Source: Ohessyouella blattaphilus (GTDB lineage: Bacteria; Bacillota; Clostridia; Lachnospirales; Lachnospiraceae). Taken from it: a stretch of DNA of 46,455 bases. The position numbers and the translations under genes are program-made. The stretch spans positions 1 through 46,455 of the forward strand of contig NZ_JAMXOC010000024.1 of assembly GCF_024721265.1 (NCBI RefSeq). The letters are read 5' to 3'. Below, piece after piece: positions 7,071 through 15,746 of this stretch. The notes beneath the pieces were generated by a model. That model ran no database searches. It was not told the origin of the DNA and was given only the letters and a program-made list of their open reading frames with translations. Numbering within the stretch: position 1 is the stretch's first letter; every line of letters starts with the position of its first letter.

Positions 7071-8462
7071 CTATAAGAAGAGATATTTTAAAATAAATAG
7101 GACCGTCAGTATATACATGAGAACACTTAGTTTCTTTTCCTTTGCCTTTCCGGTTAAAAGAGTCATAACGGTATACGCGATAACGCCCATAGAGATTCCT
7201 TCAGAGATGCTGTAGAAAAACGGCATCGCAATCATACAAATATAACATGGAATCGCTTCAAGAGCATCATCAAAATCAATCTCCGTAATATTTGTCAACA
7301 TATAGAAGCCAACGATAATCAGAGCCGGTGCCGTCGCAAAAGACGGAATCGCTAGGAAAATCGGTGAAAGAAGTAAAGATAGAGCAAAGAGGATGGAAGT
7401 TACCGCCGCTGTTAAGCCGGTGCGTCCGCCCTCTGATACACCAGATGCGCTTTCAACGTAGGTGGTAACGGTTGTGGTTCCTAGCACAGCGCCTGCCGTA
7501 GTGGCCACTGCATCTGAAAGAAGAGCGCCCCTTATGCGGGGAAGTTTGCCGTTTTCATCTAGCATACCTGCTTTCGTAGAAACACCAATTAGGGTGCCGA
7601 TTGTATCAAACATGTCCACAAAGAGGAAGGCAAAGACTACCACCACAAAGTTTAAGGAGAAGACCCCGGAGAAATCTAGCTTACCAAAGACCGGCATAAT
7701 ACTAGGAATGGATAAGCCGTTACTAAAGTCTGGCAATAGGCTGTAGAAACCAAGCTCTGGGTTAGGAACGTAGAGCGTAGTTACTTGACAGACGATTCCT
7801 AATAACCAGGTGATGATAATTCCCCAAAGAATATTGCCTTTCACCTTTTTGACCACAAGAAAACCGGTAATCAGCACACCGATTATTGCTAACACCACCG
7901 TGATGCCTGCGTCGTTAAAGGTGGCGGTAACGCCTTCTACTCCGTGGGTATTGTTAAAGCCATCGAGAGAAAACAGTTCTACTAAGGTGGCGCCACCGAT
8001 GACGATTTTCGCGTTCTGCAAACCGATAAAGGCAATAAAGAGGCCGATACCTACGGATACTGCGGATTTTAAATTGCGGGGAATGGCATTGAAGATCGCT
8101 TCCCGAACATTGGTTAGGGAAAGCAGGATAAAGATAATGCCTTCAATGAAAACGGCTGCCAGCGCCGTCTGCCAAGAATACCCCATTCCCAGGACGACAG
8201 TGTAAGCAAAGTAAGCATTGAGTCCCATCCCTGGTGCGAGAGCAAAGGGATAGTTAGCCATTAAGGCTATTAAGAGAGAGCCAATAGCGGAAGCGATGGC
8301 CGTGGAGGTAAAGATGGCTCCAGGGTCCATCCCCGTAGCGCTTAAGATGCTTGGGTTGACGGCCAGAATGTAGGCCATGGTCATAAAGGTGGTAATGCCG
8401 GCAATCGTTTCTGTTTTTACATTGGTTCCGTTTTCTTTCAGTTTGAATAATTTTTCTAGCAT
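7071..8462 (-). CDS. pbuG: AzgA/PbuG-type guanine/hypoxanthine permease
   Basis: 463-residue polytopic membrane protein of the AzgA-like branch of nucleobase:cation symporters. Landmarks are GITTFMTMAYILAVNP near the N-terminus, the substrate-site segment LAPGMGLNAYFAY, and MFDTIGTLIGVSTKAG in the second half. Members import adenine, guanine or hypoxanthine; the exact specificity is inferred from context. It lies 18 bases downstream of the NCS2 permease gene and shares its promoter. The E. coli ghxQ homologue sits in the equivalent cluster. Confidence 0.88.
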   Translation of the reverse strand: MLEKLFKLKENGTNVKTETIAGITTFMTMAYILAVNPSILSATGMDPGAIFTSTAIASAIGSLLIALMANYPFALAPGMGLNAYFAYTVVLGMGYSWQTALAAVFIEGIIFILLSLTNVREAIFNAIPRNLKSAVSVGIGLFIAFIGLQNAKIVIGGATLVELFSLDGFNNTHGVEGVTATFNDAGITVVLAIIGVLITGFLVVKKVKGNILWGIIITWLLGIVCQVTTLYVPNPELGFYSLLPDFSNGLSIPSIMPVFGKLDFSGVFSLNFVVVVFAFLFVDMFDTIGTLIGVSTKAGMLDENGKLPRIRGALLSDAVATTAGAVLGTTTVTTYVESASGVSEGGRTGLTAAVTSILFALSLLLSPIFLAIPSFATAPALIIVGFYMLTNITEIDFDDALEAIPCYICMIAMPFFYSISEGISMGVIAYTVMTLLTGKAKEKKLSVLMYILTVLFILKYLFL

Positions 8463-8480
8463 AGATGGTGCTCCTTTCGG

Positions 8481-9887
8481 TTAGGAATCTAGTAACGCTG
8501 CCTTGGCCTTTTCCAGCTCTTCCTTATCTTTAATCGGGAAGATTAAGTTGAGAATAATAGCAACGATACAGGTAGCAGCAACAGAGTCTGAGAAGATAAA
8601 GCGGATCGCGCTTGGTAGCTGCGCCACCGCGGCAGGATCTTTCGCTAGTCCCAGACCTAGGGCAAAGGTTACCCCGAGGATCAAGACGTTTCGTTCACTA
8701 AATCCGGCTTTGGCGATCATCTTAATGCCATTGATAATAATCATGCTAAAGACGGAGATAATGGAACCGCCGAGAACTGGTGCCGGAATAGCGGCAAATA
8801 GCGCACCGAGCTTAGGGACAAAACCGCTAATCATCAGGATAAAGGCTCCAGTTGCGATACAAAATTTGTTGACCACTTTAGTCATTGAGACGATACCGGC
8901 GTTTTGACCAAAGGCGGTATTAGGTAAAGCGTTAAAACAAGCTGCCAAGATAGAGCCGCCAGCATCTGCTAGAATAGCTCCTGAGGTCTCGGTCTCGGTG
9001 GCTTCCCGGTCAAAGCCAGCCATAGTAATTCCGGAGGTGTTGCCAATTGTCTCTAACCCCGAGGTGATATAAAGAGCGGCAAAGCTTATGGTAACGGGGA
9101 TAGAAAACGTCATCTTAAAATGGAAAGGCTTAGGAACGCTAAACCAACCAGCTTCCATAATCGCCTGGGTATCTACCATCCCTAAGAAGGCACAGAGGAT
9201 ATAGCCGATAACCATGGCAATAAGTAGGGCAGAGCTTTTAAATAAGCCCTTACCGAAGCGCTGGAGTAAGACGACGATTGCCAGTACCAAGAAGGCGATG
9301 GAAAGGTTACGGATGGAGCCGTAGTCCTCTGACCCGACGCCACCGGCAAAATAGCCAGCTCCAGCGCTCATCAGGTTGATACCGATGGTAATGAGAGTGC
9401 TACCAACTACCAAAGGTGGAAAAAATTTGCGTAGGTACTTATAAAAGACCCCGATTAACACTTCGGAGACGCTACCGAGAAGACAACCACCTAATACCGC
9501 ACCGATACCGCCAGTTGCTGCTACTGTGGTTGCTGTGGGCACAAAGGCGAAAGAAGTCCCCATAACGATAGGCAAGTTGCCACCAATACGTAGGCGTTTG
9601 CCCAAACGAATAGGGTAAAGTTGAATAAAGGTGGTTAGTCCCGACACGAACATGGCACATTGCATCATGATAATTGTGTCGGCGCCATTTAGGCTACAAG
9701 CTCCCGCGATTAGGAGAATGGGAGCAAGGTTTGAAGCAAACATGGCGAGAACGTGTTGCATTCCTAAGGGGATGGCTGTTCGTAGACGGGGTTTTCCATC
9801 CAATTGATAGACCAAATCGTGTTCTTGCTGCTCCAGCGACTTCGCGTTTACTGACGCAGCAGTTTCTACAGTTTCTACAATTTCCAT
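8481..9887 (-). CDS. NCS2 xanthine/urate-type permease
   Basis: 468-residue membrane protein of the NCS2 nucleobase:cation symporter family. ATGGIGAVLGGCLLGSVSEV and the substrate-site block GNTSGITMAGFDREATETET followed by PNTAFGQNAGIV are visible, a pattern of the xanthine/urate branch rather than the uracil branch. Xanthine versus urate cannot be told apart by eye. GAGG lies 7 bases before the ATG. First gene of a leftward operon with a strong promoter; divergent from the riboswitch-controlled guaD operon. Confidence 0.88.
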   Translation of the reverse strand: MEIVETVETAASVNAKSLEQQEHDLVYQLDGKPRLRTAIPLGMQHVLAMFASNLAPILLIAGACSLNGADTIIMMQCAMFVSGLTTFIQLYPIRLGKRLRIGGNLPIVMGTSFAFVPTATTVAATGGIGAVLGGCLLGSVSEVLIGVFYKYLRKFFPPLVVGSTLITIGINLMSAGAGYFAGGVGSEDYGSIRNLSIAFLVLAIVVLLQRFGKGLFKSSALLIAMVIGYILCAFLGMVDTQAIMEAGWFSVPKPFHFKMTFSIPVTISFAALYITSGLETIGNTSGITMAGFDREATETETSGAILADAGGSILAACFNALPNTAFGQNAGIVSMTKVVNKFCIATGAFILMISGFVPKLGALFAAIPAPVLGGSIISVFSMIIINGIKMIAKAGFSERNVLILGVTFALGLGLAKDPAAVAQLPSAIRFIFSDSVAATCIVAIILNLIFPIKDKEELEKAKAALLDS

Positions 9888-9945
9888 TTTTATACCTCAT
9901 TCCTTTCAAAAACGAGTACTATAAGGGCAAGATTGTTATAAATTT

Positions 9946-9974
9946 ATTGTAAGAAAAAATTATTATAATGTCAA
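9946..9974 (-). promoter_or_regulatory. Promoter of the permease operon
   Basis: On the minus strand TTGACA (9974-9969), a 17-base spacer and TACAAT (9951-9946). This is close to the sigma-A consensus and gives a leader of about 50 bases. Confidence 0.6.
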
Positions 9975-10021
9975 TTTATTTGTGCAAGTTTGTGTAGTTT
10001 CATATAAATGCATATTTACTA

Positions 10022-10050
10022 TTGTGTATATTGACGAAATATAGTATTAT
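10022..10050 (+). promoter_or_regulatory. Candidate promoter of the riboswitch-guaD-xdhABC transcript
   Basis: TTGTGT (10022-10027), a 17-base spacer and TATTAT (10045-10050) would start RNA near 10057, just before the aptamer at 10069. A second -35-like TTGACG at 10031-10036 has a poorer -10 partner. Confidence 0.45.
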
Positions 10051-10068
10051 GTTTGTAAGAAAATATTT

Positions 10069-10143
10069 GCATTTATATATGTTCGATGTATGAATCGGGT
10101 CGGACGTCTCTACCAACTACCGTAATCAGTTGCCTATAAATGC
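10069..10143 (+). promoter_or_regulatory. Guanine-class purine riboswitch aptamer
   Basis: Three-way junction layout. P1 pairs GCATTTATA (10069-10077) with TATAAATGC (10135-10143). P2 pairs GTTCGA (10081-10086) with TCGGAC (10100-10105). The J2/3 core is GTCTCTACC (10106-10114), near the usual GUUUCUACC. P3 pairs CAACT (10114-10118) with AGTTG (10128-10132), and L3 is CCGTAAT (10120-10126), close to CCGUAAA. The specificity base in J3/1 is C at 10134, which pairs with guanine-type ligands (adenine switches have U). Loop L2 (10087-10099) is longer than usual. The guanine deaminase gene follows at 10245. Confidence 0.82.
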
Positions 10144-10183
10144 CTACGTCTTTACAGATGATATGGCATTTATAGGTTTTTCT
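10133..10183 (+). terminator. Riboswitch-controlled intrinsic terminator
   Basis: Perfect 12-bp stem CCTATAAATGCC (10133-10144) with GGCATTTATAGG (10165-10176), followed by TTTTT (10177-10181). Its 5' strand contains the whole P1 3' strand of the aptamer, so P1 and the terminator cannot form together. That arrangement predicts that ligand binding prevents termination. Confidence 0.85.
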
Positions 10184-10244
10184 AATGCTTTTTCTGTAAA
10201 GCTGTAAAGATGAAAACTTATGTTTATGGAAAGGATAGGTGCAA

Positions 10245-11519
10245 ATGAAAGAAGAAGTAAAAGTTCTAAAAGGCGATATCTGCTACAGCGATAAAGATAG
10301 GAAGCTGATTACGGTGGCAGATGGATATCTTGTGTATCAGGGGAATCAGATATTAGGAGTTTACGAGGCGCTGCCGATAGAGTATCAAGGGGTGCCCATA
10401 AGCGACTATACGAACAAGCTGATTATTCCTGGGCTTACGGACCTACACGTTCACGCTCCTCAGTATGGGTTTCGCGGTTTGCAGATGGATTTGGAGCTAC
10501 TAGAGTGGCTTAATACGACCACCTTTGTGGAGGAGGCAAAATACCAAGATCTAGAATATGCCAAGAAGGCTTATACTCAGTTTGTCAATGATTTGCAAAA
10601 AGGGGGTACTACTAGAGCTTGTATTTTTGGCACGATTCACTCGGAAGCGACGAAGATGCTAATGGAGTTATTAGATGAGTCGGGGCTAGTAGCGTATGTG
10701 GGAAAGGTGAATATGACCCGCAATAGTCCAGATAATCTGCGAGAAACTGCAGAACAGTCACTAAGGGATACGAAGCAGTGGGTTCAGGAGGTGGGAGATA
10801 AATATACTCACGTGAAACCGATTTTGACCCCGAGATTTATACCCTCTTGTGATGAAGAAACCTTGCATGGCCTTAAGGCTATTCAGGAGGAATATAAGTT
10901 ACCGGTCCAGTCCCATCTCTCGGAGAACAGGGATGAAATCCGTTGGGTGAAAGAACTGGTGCCAGCGTCAACGTGTTACGGAGATGCTTATGCCAGAACC
11001 GGTCTATTTGGCGATGAGGTACCAACGATTATGGCACACTGCGTTTATAGTACCGAAGAGGAAATCGAGATGATGAAGGATAGAGGGGTCTATGTGGCTC
11101 ACTGTCCCCAGTCCAACACCAATTTATCCTCCGGGATTGCGCCTGCCCGGTTGTATCTAGATAAAGAGCTTAAGATAGGGCTTGGTACAGACGTGGCTGG
11201 TGGCGCGAATCTTTCGATTTTTCGGGCGATGACCGATGGGATTCAGGTCTCGAAGCTTTATAAAGTCTACGTCCAGCCAGACCAAAAGCCCCTTACAATG
11301 GAAGAAGCCTTTTATCTAGGCACTTATGGAGGCGGTAGTTTCTTTGGTAAGGTGGGGAGCTTTTTACCGGGATTTGAAATGGACGCTTTAGTTCTTGATG
11401 AAAGCGATATTCCTCATCCTCAGGAGCTGACGGTAAAGGAACGCCTAGAGCGGTTCTTATACTTATCTGGGGATCCGGGAGTTAAGCATAAATATGTAGC
11501 TGGTAAGCAAATTAGGTAA
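10245..11519 (+). CDS. guaD: Guanine deaminase
   Basis: Zinc-dependent amidohydrolase converting guanine to xanthine and ammonia in the cytosol. The family motifs are DLHVHAPQYGFRG (HxH plus the guanine-deaminase PQY), QSHLSENRDEI, MAHCVY and GLGTDVAGG (metal Asp). About 424 residues is normal. The ATG at 10245 has AAGGA 9 bases upstream; a GTG at 10239 is too close to that site. It is the first gene after the guanine-class riboswitch and is followed after 27 bases by xdhABC, so guanine could be taken to urate by this one operon. Confidence 0.94.
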   Translation: MKEEVKVLKGDICYSDKDRKLITVADGYLVYQGNQILGVYEALPIEYQGVPISDYTNKLIIPGLTDLHVHAPQYGFRGLQMDLELLEWLNTTTFVEEAKYQDLEYAKKAYTQFVNDLQKGGTTRACIFGTIHSEATKMLMELLDESGLVAYVGKVNMTRNSPDNLRETAEQSLRDTKQWVQEVGDKYTHVKPILTPRFIPSCDEETLHGLKAIQEEYKLPVQSHLSENRDEIRWVKELVPASTCYGDAYARTGLFGDEVPTIMAHCVYSTEEEIEMMKDRGVYVAHCPQSNTNLSSGIAPARLYLDKELKIGLGTDVAGGANLSIFRAMTDGIQVSKLYKVYVQPDQKPLTMEEAFYLGTYGGGSFFGKVGSFLPGFEMDALVLDESDIPHPQELTVKERLERFLYLSGDPGVKHKYVAGKQIR

Positions 11520-11546
11520 TCTATATAAAAAAGGGAGGAAAGTTAG

Positions 11547-13862
11547 ATGGGCGTTTATAGTAACTTTAAAAGAGTAGATGCTACCGGCAAGGTAACCGGC
11601 GAAGCCAAGTATACCGATGATCTTTTGCCGGAGCGCTGCCTCGTTGCGAAGGTGGTTCACAGCACCATCAGCAATGGTCTTGTGAAGAAGATTCACACTG
11701 AGAAAGCGGCGGCGCTTCCTGGCGTGGTGAAGATCGTTACCTGCTTCGATGTGCCGGATATACAGTTCCCGACCCCGGGACATCCGTGGTCTGTAGAAGA
11801 ATCTCATCAGGATGTGTCTGATAGGAAGCTGCTCAATCAAAGAGTGCGCTTTTACGGGGATGACATTGCCGCCATTGTCGCGGAGGATGAAGTCAGTGCT
11901 GCTAGGGCCGCAGCCCTATTAGAAGTAGAATACGAGGAATACGAACCGATTCTCTCGCCAGCGGCAGCGATGGCACCAGGAGCGTCAGTGATTCACCAGG
12001 AGTATCCGGGAAACGTGCTTAAGAAAACCGGTTTTAAGCTGGGAGATTGTACCTACGCGGAAGCCCTTAAGGAAGAAGGGTTAGTGCGTCTAAGAAAGAA
12101 CTATGAAGTGCCAAGAGTTCAGCACTGTCATATTGAAGTACCGGTCTCCTTTGCCTATATTGATGTGAACCAAAAGATTACCATCGTTAGCTCCACTCAG
12201 ATTCCTCATATTGTTCGCCGAGTGGTGGGTCAGGCTTTGGGAATCGGCTGGGGTCAGATCCGCGTAATCAAGCCGTATATCGGTGGCGGCTTTGGGAATA
12301 AGCAGGATGTGCTCTACGAGCCGTTAAATGCTTTTTTGACCCAGCAGGTGGGCGGCCGTCCTGTAAAGCTTGAGTTATCGCGAGAAGAAACTCTGGCTTG
12401 TACAAGGATGCGTCACCGGATGCTTTTTTCGGTGGATGCAGCCGTTAGGAGTGACGGAACACTGGTGGCGAGAAAGGCCGAAATTCTATCGGATCAAGGG
12501 GGATACGCTTCCCACGGCCATGCGATTGTGGCCAATGCGGCCAATGAATTTAAGCAGCTATATCACGATGAGAAGGCCTTAGAAATAGACTGTGCAACGG
12601 TCTACACCAATCTAGGCGTAGGCGGAGCGATGCGAGGATACGGCATCCCTCAAGGAGATTTTGGTCTGGAGGCTATGATTGATGATTTGGCCGCCTGTAT
12701 CGACATGGATCCTTATGAATTTCGTCTTAAAAACTGTGTGAAGGAAGGGTACGAAGACCCACATAACCATATTAAGTTTCATAGCTACGGGTTAGAGAAA
12801 TGTATGGAAGAGGGAAAGGCGTTTATCCACTGGGATGAGCGCCGAGCAGAGTATGCCCAGCAAACGGGGCCGATTAGAAGAGGTGTCGGAATGGCCATCT
12901 TCTGTTACAAGACTGGTGTTCACCCTATATCTTTAGAGACGGCGGCTTGCCGGATGATCCTTAATCAGGATGGTTCCGTTCAGGTACAGCTAGGGGCTAC
13001 TGAGATTGGTCAGGGTGCCGATACGGTCTTTACCCAAATGGCAGCCGAAGTCTTGGGAATTACCGAAGATAAGATTTATGTAATCTCTACTCAGGATACA
13101 GACGTGACCCCCTTTGATACAGGCGCGTACGCTTCTAGACAGTCATATGTAAGCGGAAAGGCGCTAGTGAAGACCGGGAAGGTCCTAGTAAAGCGGATTC
13201 TCGATTACGCCGGCGAAGTATTGGCACGCCCGGCCGAGTCCCTTGCTTTAGTTAAGAATCAGATTGTGGATAAAGATTCGGGGAAAGTTTTGCGCTCATT
13301 AGCAGAGGTGGCTACAGAAGCTTTTTATTCTTTGCAGCATAGCGTGCATATTACCGCTGAAGAAACGTCTCACTGCAAAGACAATACCTTTGCCAGTGGC
13401 GCTTGCTTCGTGGAAGTAGAGGTGGATATACCTTTAGGTCAGGTGAAGGTCCTAAAGATTGTCAATGTTCACGATAGCGGCAAGCTTCTTAATCCCCAGC
13501 TAGCCCAGGCTCAGGTCCATGGCGGTATGAGCATGGGGCTTGGTTACGCATTATCAGAGGAGCTTCTATATGATGAAAAGGGCAAGCCTCTTAACGATAA
13601 CCTTCTGGATTATAAACTGCCAACGGCGATGGATACTCCGGATTTACACGTGATTTTTGTGGAAGAAGAGGACGAAAGCGGACCCTTTGGCAATAAGGCT
13701 TTAGGAGAGCCGCCGGCAATACCGGTAGCACCAGCTATTCGTAACGCAGTGCTACACGCCACCGGCGTGGCAGTAGACTCGCTACCGCTGGCGCCTCAGA
13801 AGTTAGTAAGGGCATTTACGGAAGCAGGACTGATAAGTAAAGGAGGTGAGGGCCATGTATGA
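11547..13862 (+). CDS. xdhA: Xanthine dehydrogenase, molybdenum-binding subunit
   Basis: 771-residue large subunit of a three-subunit xanthine dehydrogenase. It begins with the aldehyde-oxidase/XDH alpha/beta hammerhead region (GEAKYTDDLLPE) and carries the molybdopterin-binding motifs GGGFGNKQD and GAMRGYGIP. Near the C-terminus ALGEPPAIPVAPAIRNA holds the catalytic Glu of this family. It oxidises xanthine or hypoxanthine at the Mo centre and passes electrons to XdhC and XdhB. A GGGAGGAAAG ribosome binding site precedes the ATG. The stop overlaps xdhB by 8 bases. Nothing visible decides whether its cofactor contains selenium. Confidence 0.93.
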   Translation: MGVYSNFKRVDATGKVTGEAKYTDDLLPERCLVAKVVHSTISNGLVKKIHTEKAAALPGVVKIVTCFDVPDIQFPTPGHPWSVEESHQDVSDRKLLNQRVRFYGDDIAAIVAEDEVSAARAAALLEVEYEEYEPILSPAAAMAPGASVIHQEYPGNVLKKTGFKLGDCTYAEALKEEGLVRLRKNYEVPRVQHCHIEVPVSFAYIDVNQKITIVSSTQIPHIVRRVVGQALGIGWGQIRVIKPYIGGGFGNKQDVLYEPLNAFLTQQVGGRPVKLELSREETLACTRMRHRMLFSVDAAVRSDGTLVARKAEILSDQGGYASHGHAIVANAANEFKQLYHDEKALEIDCATVYTNLGVGGAMRGYGIPQGDFGLEAMIDDLAACIDMDPYEFRLKNCVKEGYEDPHNHIKFHSYGLEKCMEEGKAFIHWDERRAEYAQQTGPIRRGVGMAIFCYKTGVHPISLETAACRMILNQDGSVQVQLGATEIGQGADTVFTQMAAEVLGITEDKIYVISTQDTDVTPFDTGAYASRQSYVSGKALVKTGKVLVKRILDYAGEVLARPAESLALVKNQIVDKDSGKVLRSLAEVATEAFYSLQHSVHITAEETSHCKDNTFASGACFVEVEVDIPLGQVKVLKIVNVHDSGKLLNPQLAQAQVHGGMSMGLGYALSEELLYDEKGKPLNDNLLDYKLPTAMDTPDLHVIFVEEEDESGPFGNKALGEPPAIPVAPAIRNAVLHATGVAVDSLPLAPQKLVRAFTEAGLISKGGEGHV

Positions 13863-14742
13863 TCTAGGGTCAATTTATCAAGCGAGGGCAATAGAGGACG
13901 CGATTCGCGCCTTACGTGAACGGCCAGGGAGCAAGCTAATAAACGGTGGTACGGACGTCTTAGTTCAAGTAAGAGAAGGGCGATTAGCAGGAGTTAGTCT
14001 TGTAAGTATTCATAATCTGGAGGAATTAAAGGGGGTTCGCCTAGAAGCGGATGGAACGATTGTCATCGGTAGCGGCACCACCTTTTCACAGATTACGGGA
14101 AATGCGATTATTCAGAAATATATCCCTATGCTAGGGGAAGCAGTAGACCAGGTGGGCGGTCCTCAGATTCGTAACGTGGGGACTATTGGGGGCAACGTCT
14201 GTAACGGTGTAACTAGTGCCGATAGCGGTTCGACGCTAATGGTATACAATGCCGTGATGGTGGTGCAAGGATCAGAAGGCATTCGCCACATTTCTATTCA
14301 CGACTGGTATGCAGGTCCTAGCAAAACGGTGTTAAAGCCAGATGAGGTGTTACTGAATATTCAGATTCGAAAAGAGGATTATGAAGGGTATACGGGACAG
14401 TATTTAAAGTATGGGAAACGACAAGCGATGGAGATCGCCACCTTAGGCTGTGGTGTTCTGGTTAAACTATCGGCGGATAAAGAGAAGGCAGGCGACATTC
14501 GGATTGCTTTCGGGGTAGCTGGTCCTAATCCGCTCCGCTGCCGGCAAACGGAAGAGGCTTGCAGGCAGCGCCCAGTGAATCGGGAAACGGCTCTCTTTAT
14601 CAGTGAGCAAGTCTTACGTGAGATAAAGCCCCGAGACAGCTGGCGAGCCAGCAAGGAATTCCGGGAGCAGATCGCCTCGGAATACGCAAAAAGAGCCTTT
14701 ATCCAGGCAGTCGCGAAACAAGGAGGGGAGATAGATGCTTAA
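13855..14742 (+). CDS. xdhB: Xanthine dehydrogenase, FAD-binding subunit
   Basis: About 295 residues of the CO-dehydrogenase/XDH medium-subunit family. LINGGTDVLVQVREG and the FAD motif IRNVGTIGGNVCNGVTSADSG are clear. It hands electrons from the Fe-S subunit to NAD through FAD. The ATG at 13855 has GGAGG at 13842-13846 with 8-base spacing; a GTG at 13846 overlaps that site and is rejected. It overlaps xdhA by 8 bases and xdhC by 8 bases, indicating coupled translation. Confidence 0.93.
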   Translation: MYDLGSIYQARAIEDAIRALRERPGSKLINGGTDVLVQVREGRLAGVSLVSIHNLEELKGVRLEADGTIVIGSGTTFSQITGNAIIQKYIPMLGEAVDQVGGPQIRNVGTIGGNVCNGVTSADSGSTLMVYNAVMVVQGSEGIRHISIHDWYAGPSKTVLKPDEVLLNIQIRKEDYEGYTGQYLKYGKRQAMEIATLGCGVLVKLSADKEKAGDIRIAFGVAGPNPLRCRQTEEACRQRPVNRETALFISEQVLREIKPRDSWRASKEFREQIASEYAKRAFIQAVAKQGGEIDA

Positions 14743-15202
14743 GATTATCAAGTTATTTGTGAATGGAAAAGAAGAAGAGGTAGCGATTGATGAGCGAGAA
14801 TCTTTAGCTGATGTGCTCCGGTATCGCTTAGGGATAACCAGCGTGAAAAAGGGCTGTGAAGTCGGTGAATGTGGTGCGTGTACCGTTCTAGTTGACCGGG
14901 AGGCTGTGGATTCATGCATTTATCTAGCCCTATGGGCTGAGGGAAAGCATATCCTAACGGTAGAGGGGCTAAAGAGCCCTACCGGCGAACTCTCAGAGAT
15001 TCAGCAAGCCTTTGTGGACGCAGCAGCAGTTCAATGTGGCTTTTGCACACCGGGAATTATTATGAGTGCGGTGGAGATTATCGAAAAGCAAAAGTCCTAT
15101 TCCCGGGAAGAATTAAAGAAAATGATTTCTGGACATTTGTGTCGCTGTACGGGGTATGAGAATATCATTACAGCGTTAGAGGGATTGGTTAATAAAGAGT
15201 AG
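14735..15202 (+). CDS. xdhC: Xanthine dehydrogenase, 2Fe-2S subunit
   Basis: 155-residue ferredoxin-like subunit. The plant-type 2Fe-2S ligands appear in GCEVGECGACTVLVD plus a later Cys (VDSC). The second cluster ligands are CGFCTPG and CRCTGYENI. It relays electrons from the Mo site to FAD. It is last in guaD-xdhABC. GGAGG precedes the ATG. No conventional strong terminator was seen directly after it, only a loose inverted repeat at 15215-15275. Confidence 0.93.
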   Translation: MLKIIKLFVNGKEEEVAIDERESLADVLRYRLGITSVKKGCEVGECGACTVLVDREAVDSCIYLALWAEGKHILTVEGLKSPTGELSEIQQAFVDAAAVQCGFCTPGIIMSAVEIIEKQKSYSREELKKMISGHLCRCTGYENIITALEGLVNKE

Positions 15203-15343
15203 GAAAGGGAACTGTCTCAACATGAAACGTGATTTTCAACATGATTTTAGCTAAAATACAAGAAAAAAGTTGAGATTGAAGGAAATGAATGCTTGGTGCT
15301 AGTGTAGCCTTAGGATTTGATGATTATTTTATGGGGGGATAGA

Positions 15344-15517
15344 GTGAGAAATCATGTGAAGCGGCGAAAACTAATAACTGTTCTTTTATTAATTGTAGCA
15401 ATATTGTTAATCTTTAAAGTATCATTTCGGGAAGATTTATTCAGTATAGGCTTATCTTTAATCGTTGCGATACCATTAGCTGTATTAGCCATTGATGATT
15501 TGATTTCTAAAAAGTAA
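15344..15517 (+). CDS. Small two-helix membrane protein, unknown function
   Basis: 57 residues from GTG 15344, which has GGGGGG (15333-15338) 5 bases upstream; the frame also extends back to ATG 15320. A basic N-terminus (RNHVKRRKL) is followed by two hydrophobic segments (about residues 11-25 and 33-50) and a lysine end. I do not recognise a family. It lies alone in a gene-poor stretch next to the sugar island, and may be a real small membrane protein or chance. Confidence 0.4.
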   Translation: MRNHVKRRKLITVLLLIVAILLIFKVSFREDLFSIGLSLIVAIPLAVLAIDDLISKK

Positions 15518-15746
15518 AATCATTGCTTCGAGAGATTCTTTCAAATCTTTCCGCCATATGGCCGCCCTCAGCAATAAGAGCGATAGAGTTGTAAGTCGCT
15601 CGAGTTTGTGAAGAGTTACTTTCTTTAAGTGTATTCATTAGACAAGTAAGATATTCAATTTTTTGATTAATATTCCTCTTTTCGGTCACGCGGAGATCAC
15701 AGTTTAGCTCAAGGACTTGAGCTAAATCGACCTTAAGTAGATACAC
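15507..15746 (-). CDS. Possible gene fragment, unknown
   Basis: 79 codons from a GTG with no visible ribosome binding site. The frame remains open upstream for about 15 more codons (reading YHFWRNPVVYLLK) but without an ATG, then meets a stop. The predicted protein is helical and charged, with no motif I recognise. It overlaps the end of the small membrane gene by 11 bases. It may be the 3' remnant of a lost gene; low confidence that it is expressed. Confidence 0.22.
   Translation of the reverse strand: MYLLKVDLAQVLELNCDLRVTEKRNINQKIEYLTCLMNTLKESNSSQTRATYNSIALIAEGGHMAERFERISRSNDFTF

Noticed and set aside
7462-8205. Plus-strand reading frames inside the purine permease gene
   Set aside because: Antisense shadows of a well-supported membrane protein gene.
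10003-10011. A further copy of TATAAATGC upstream of the riboswitch
   Set aside because: It lies before the likely transcription start (about 10057), so it cannot pair in the same RNA; probably chance in AT-rich DNA.
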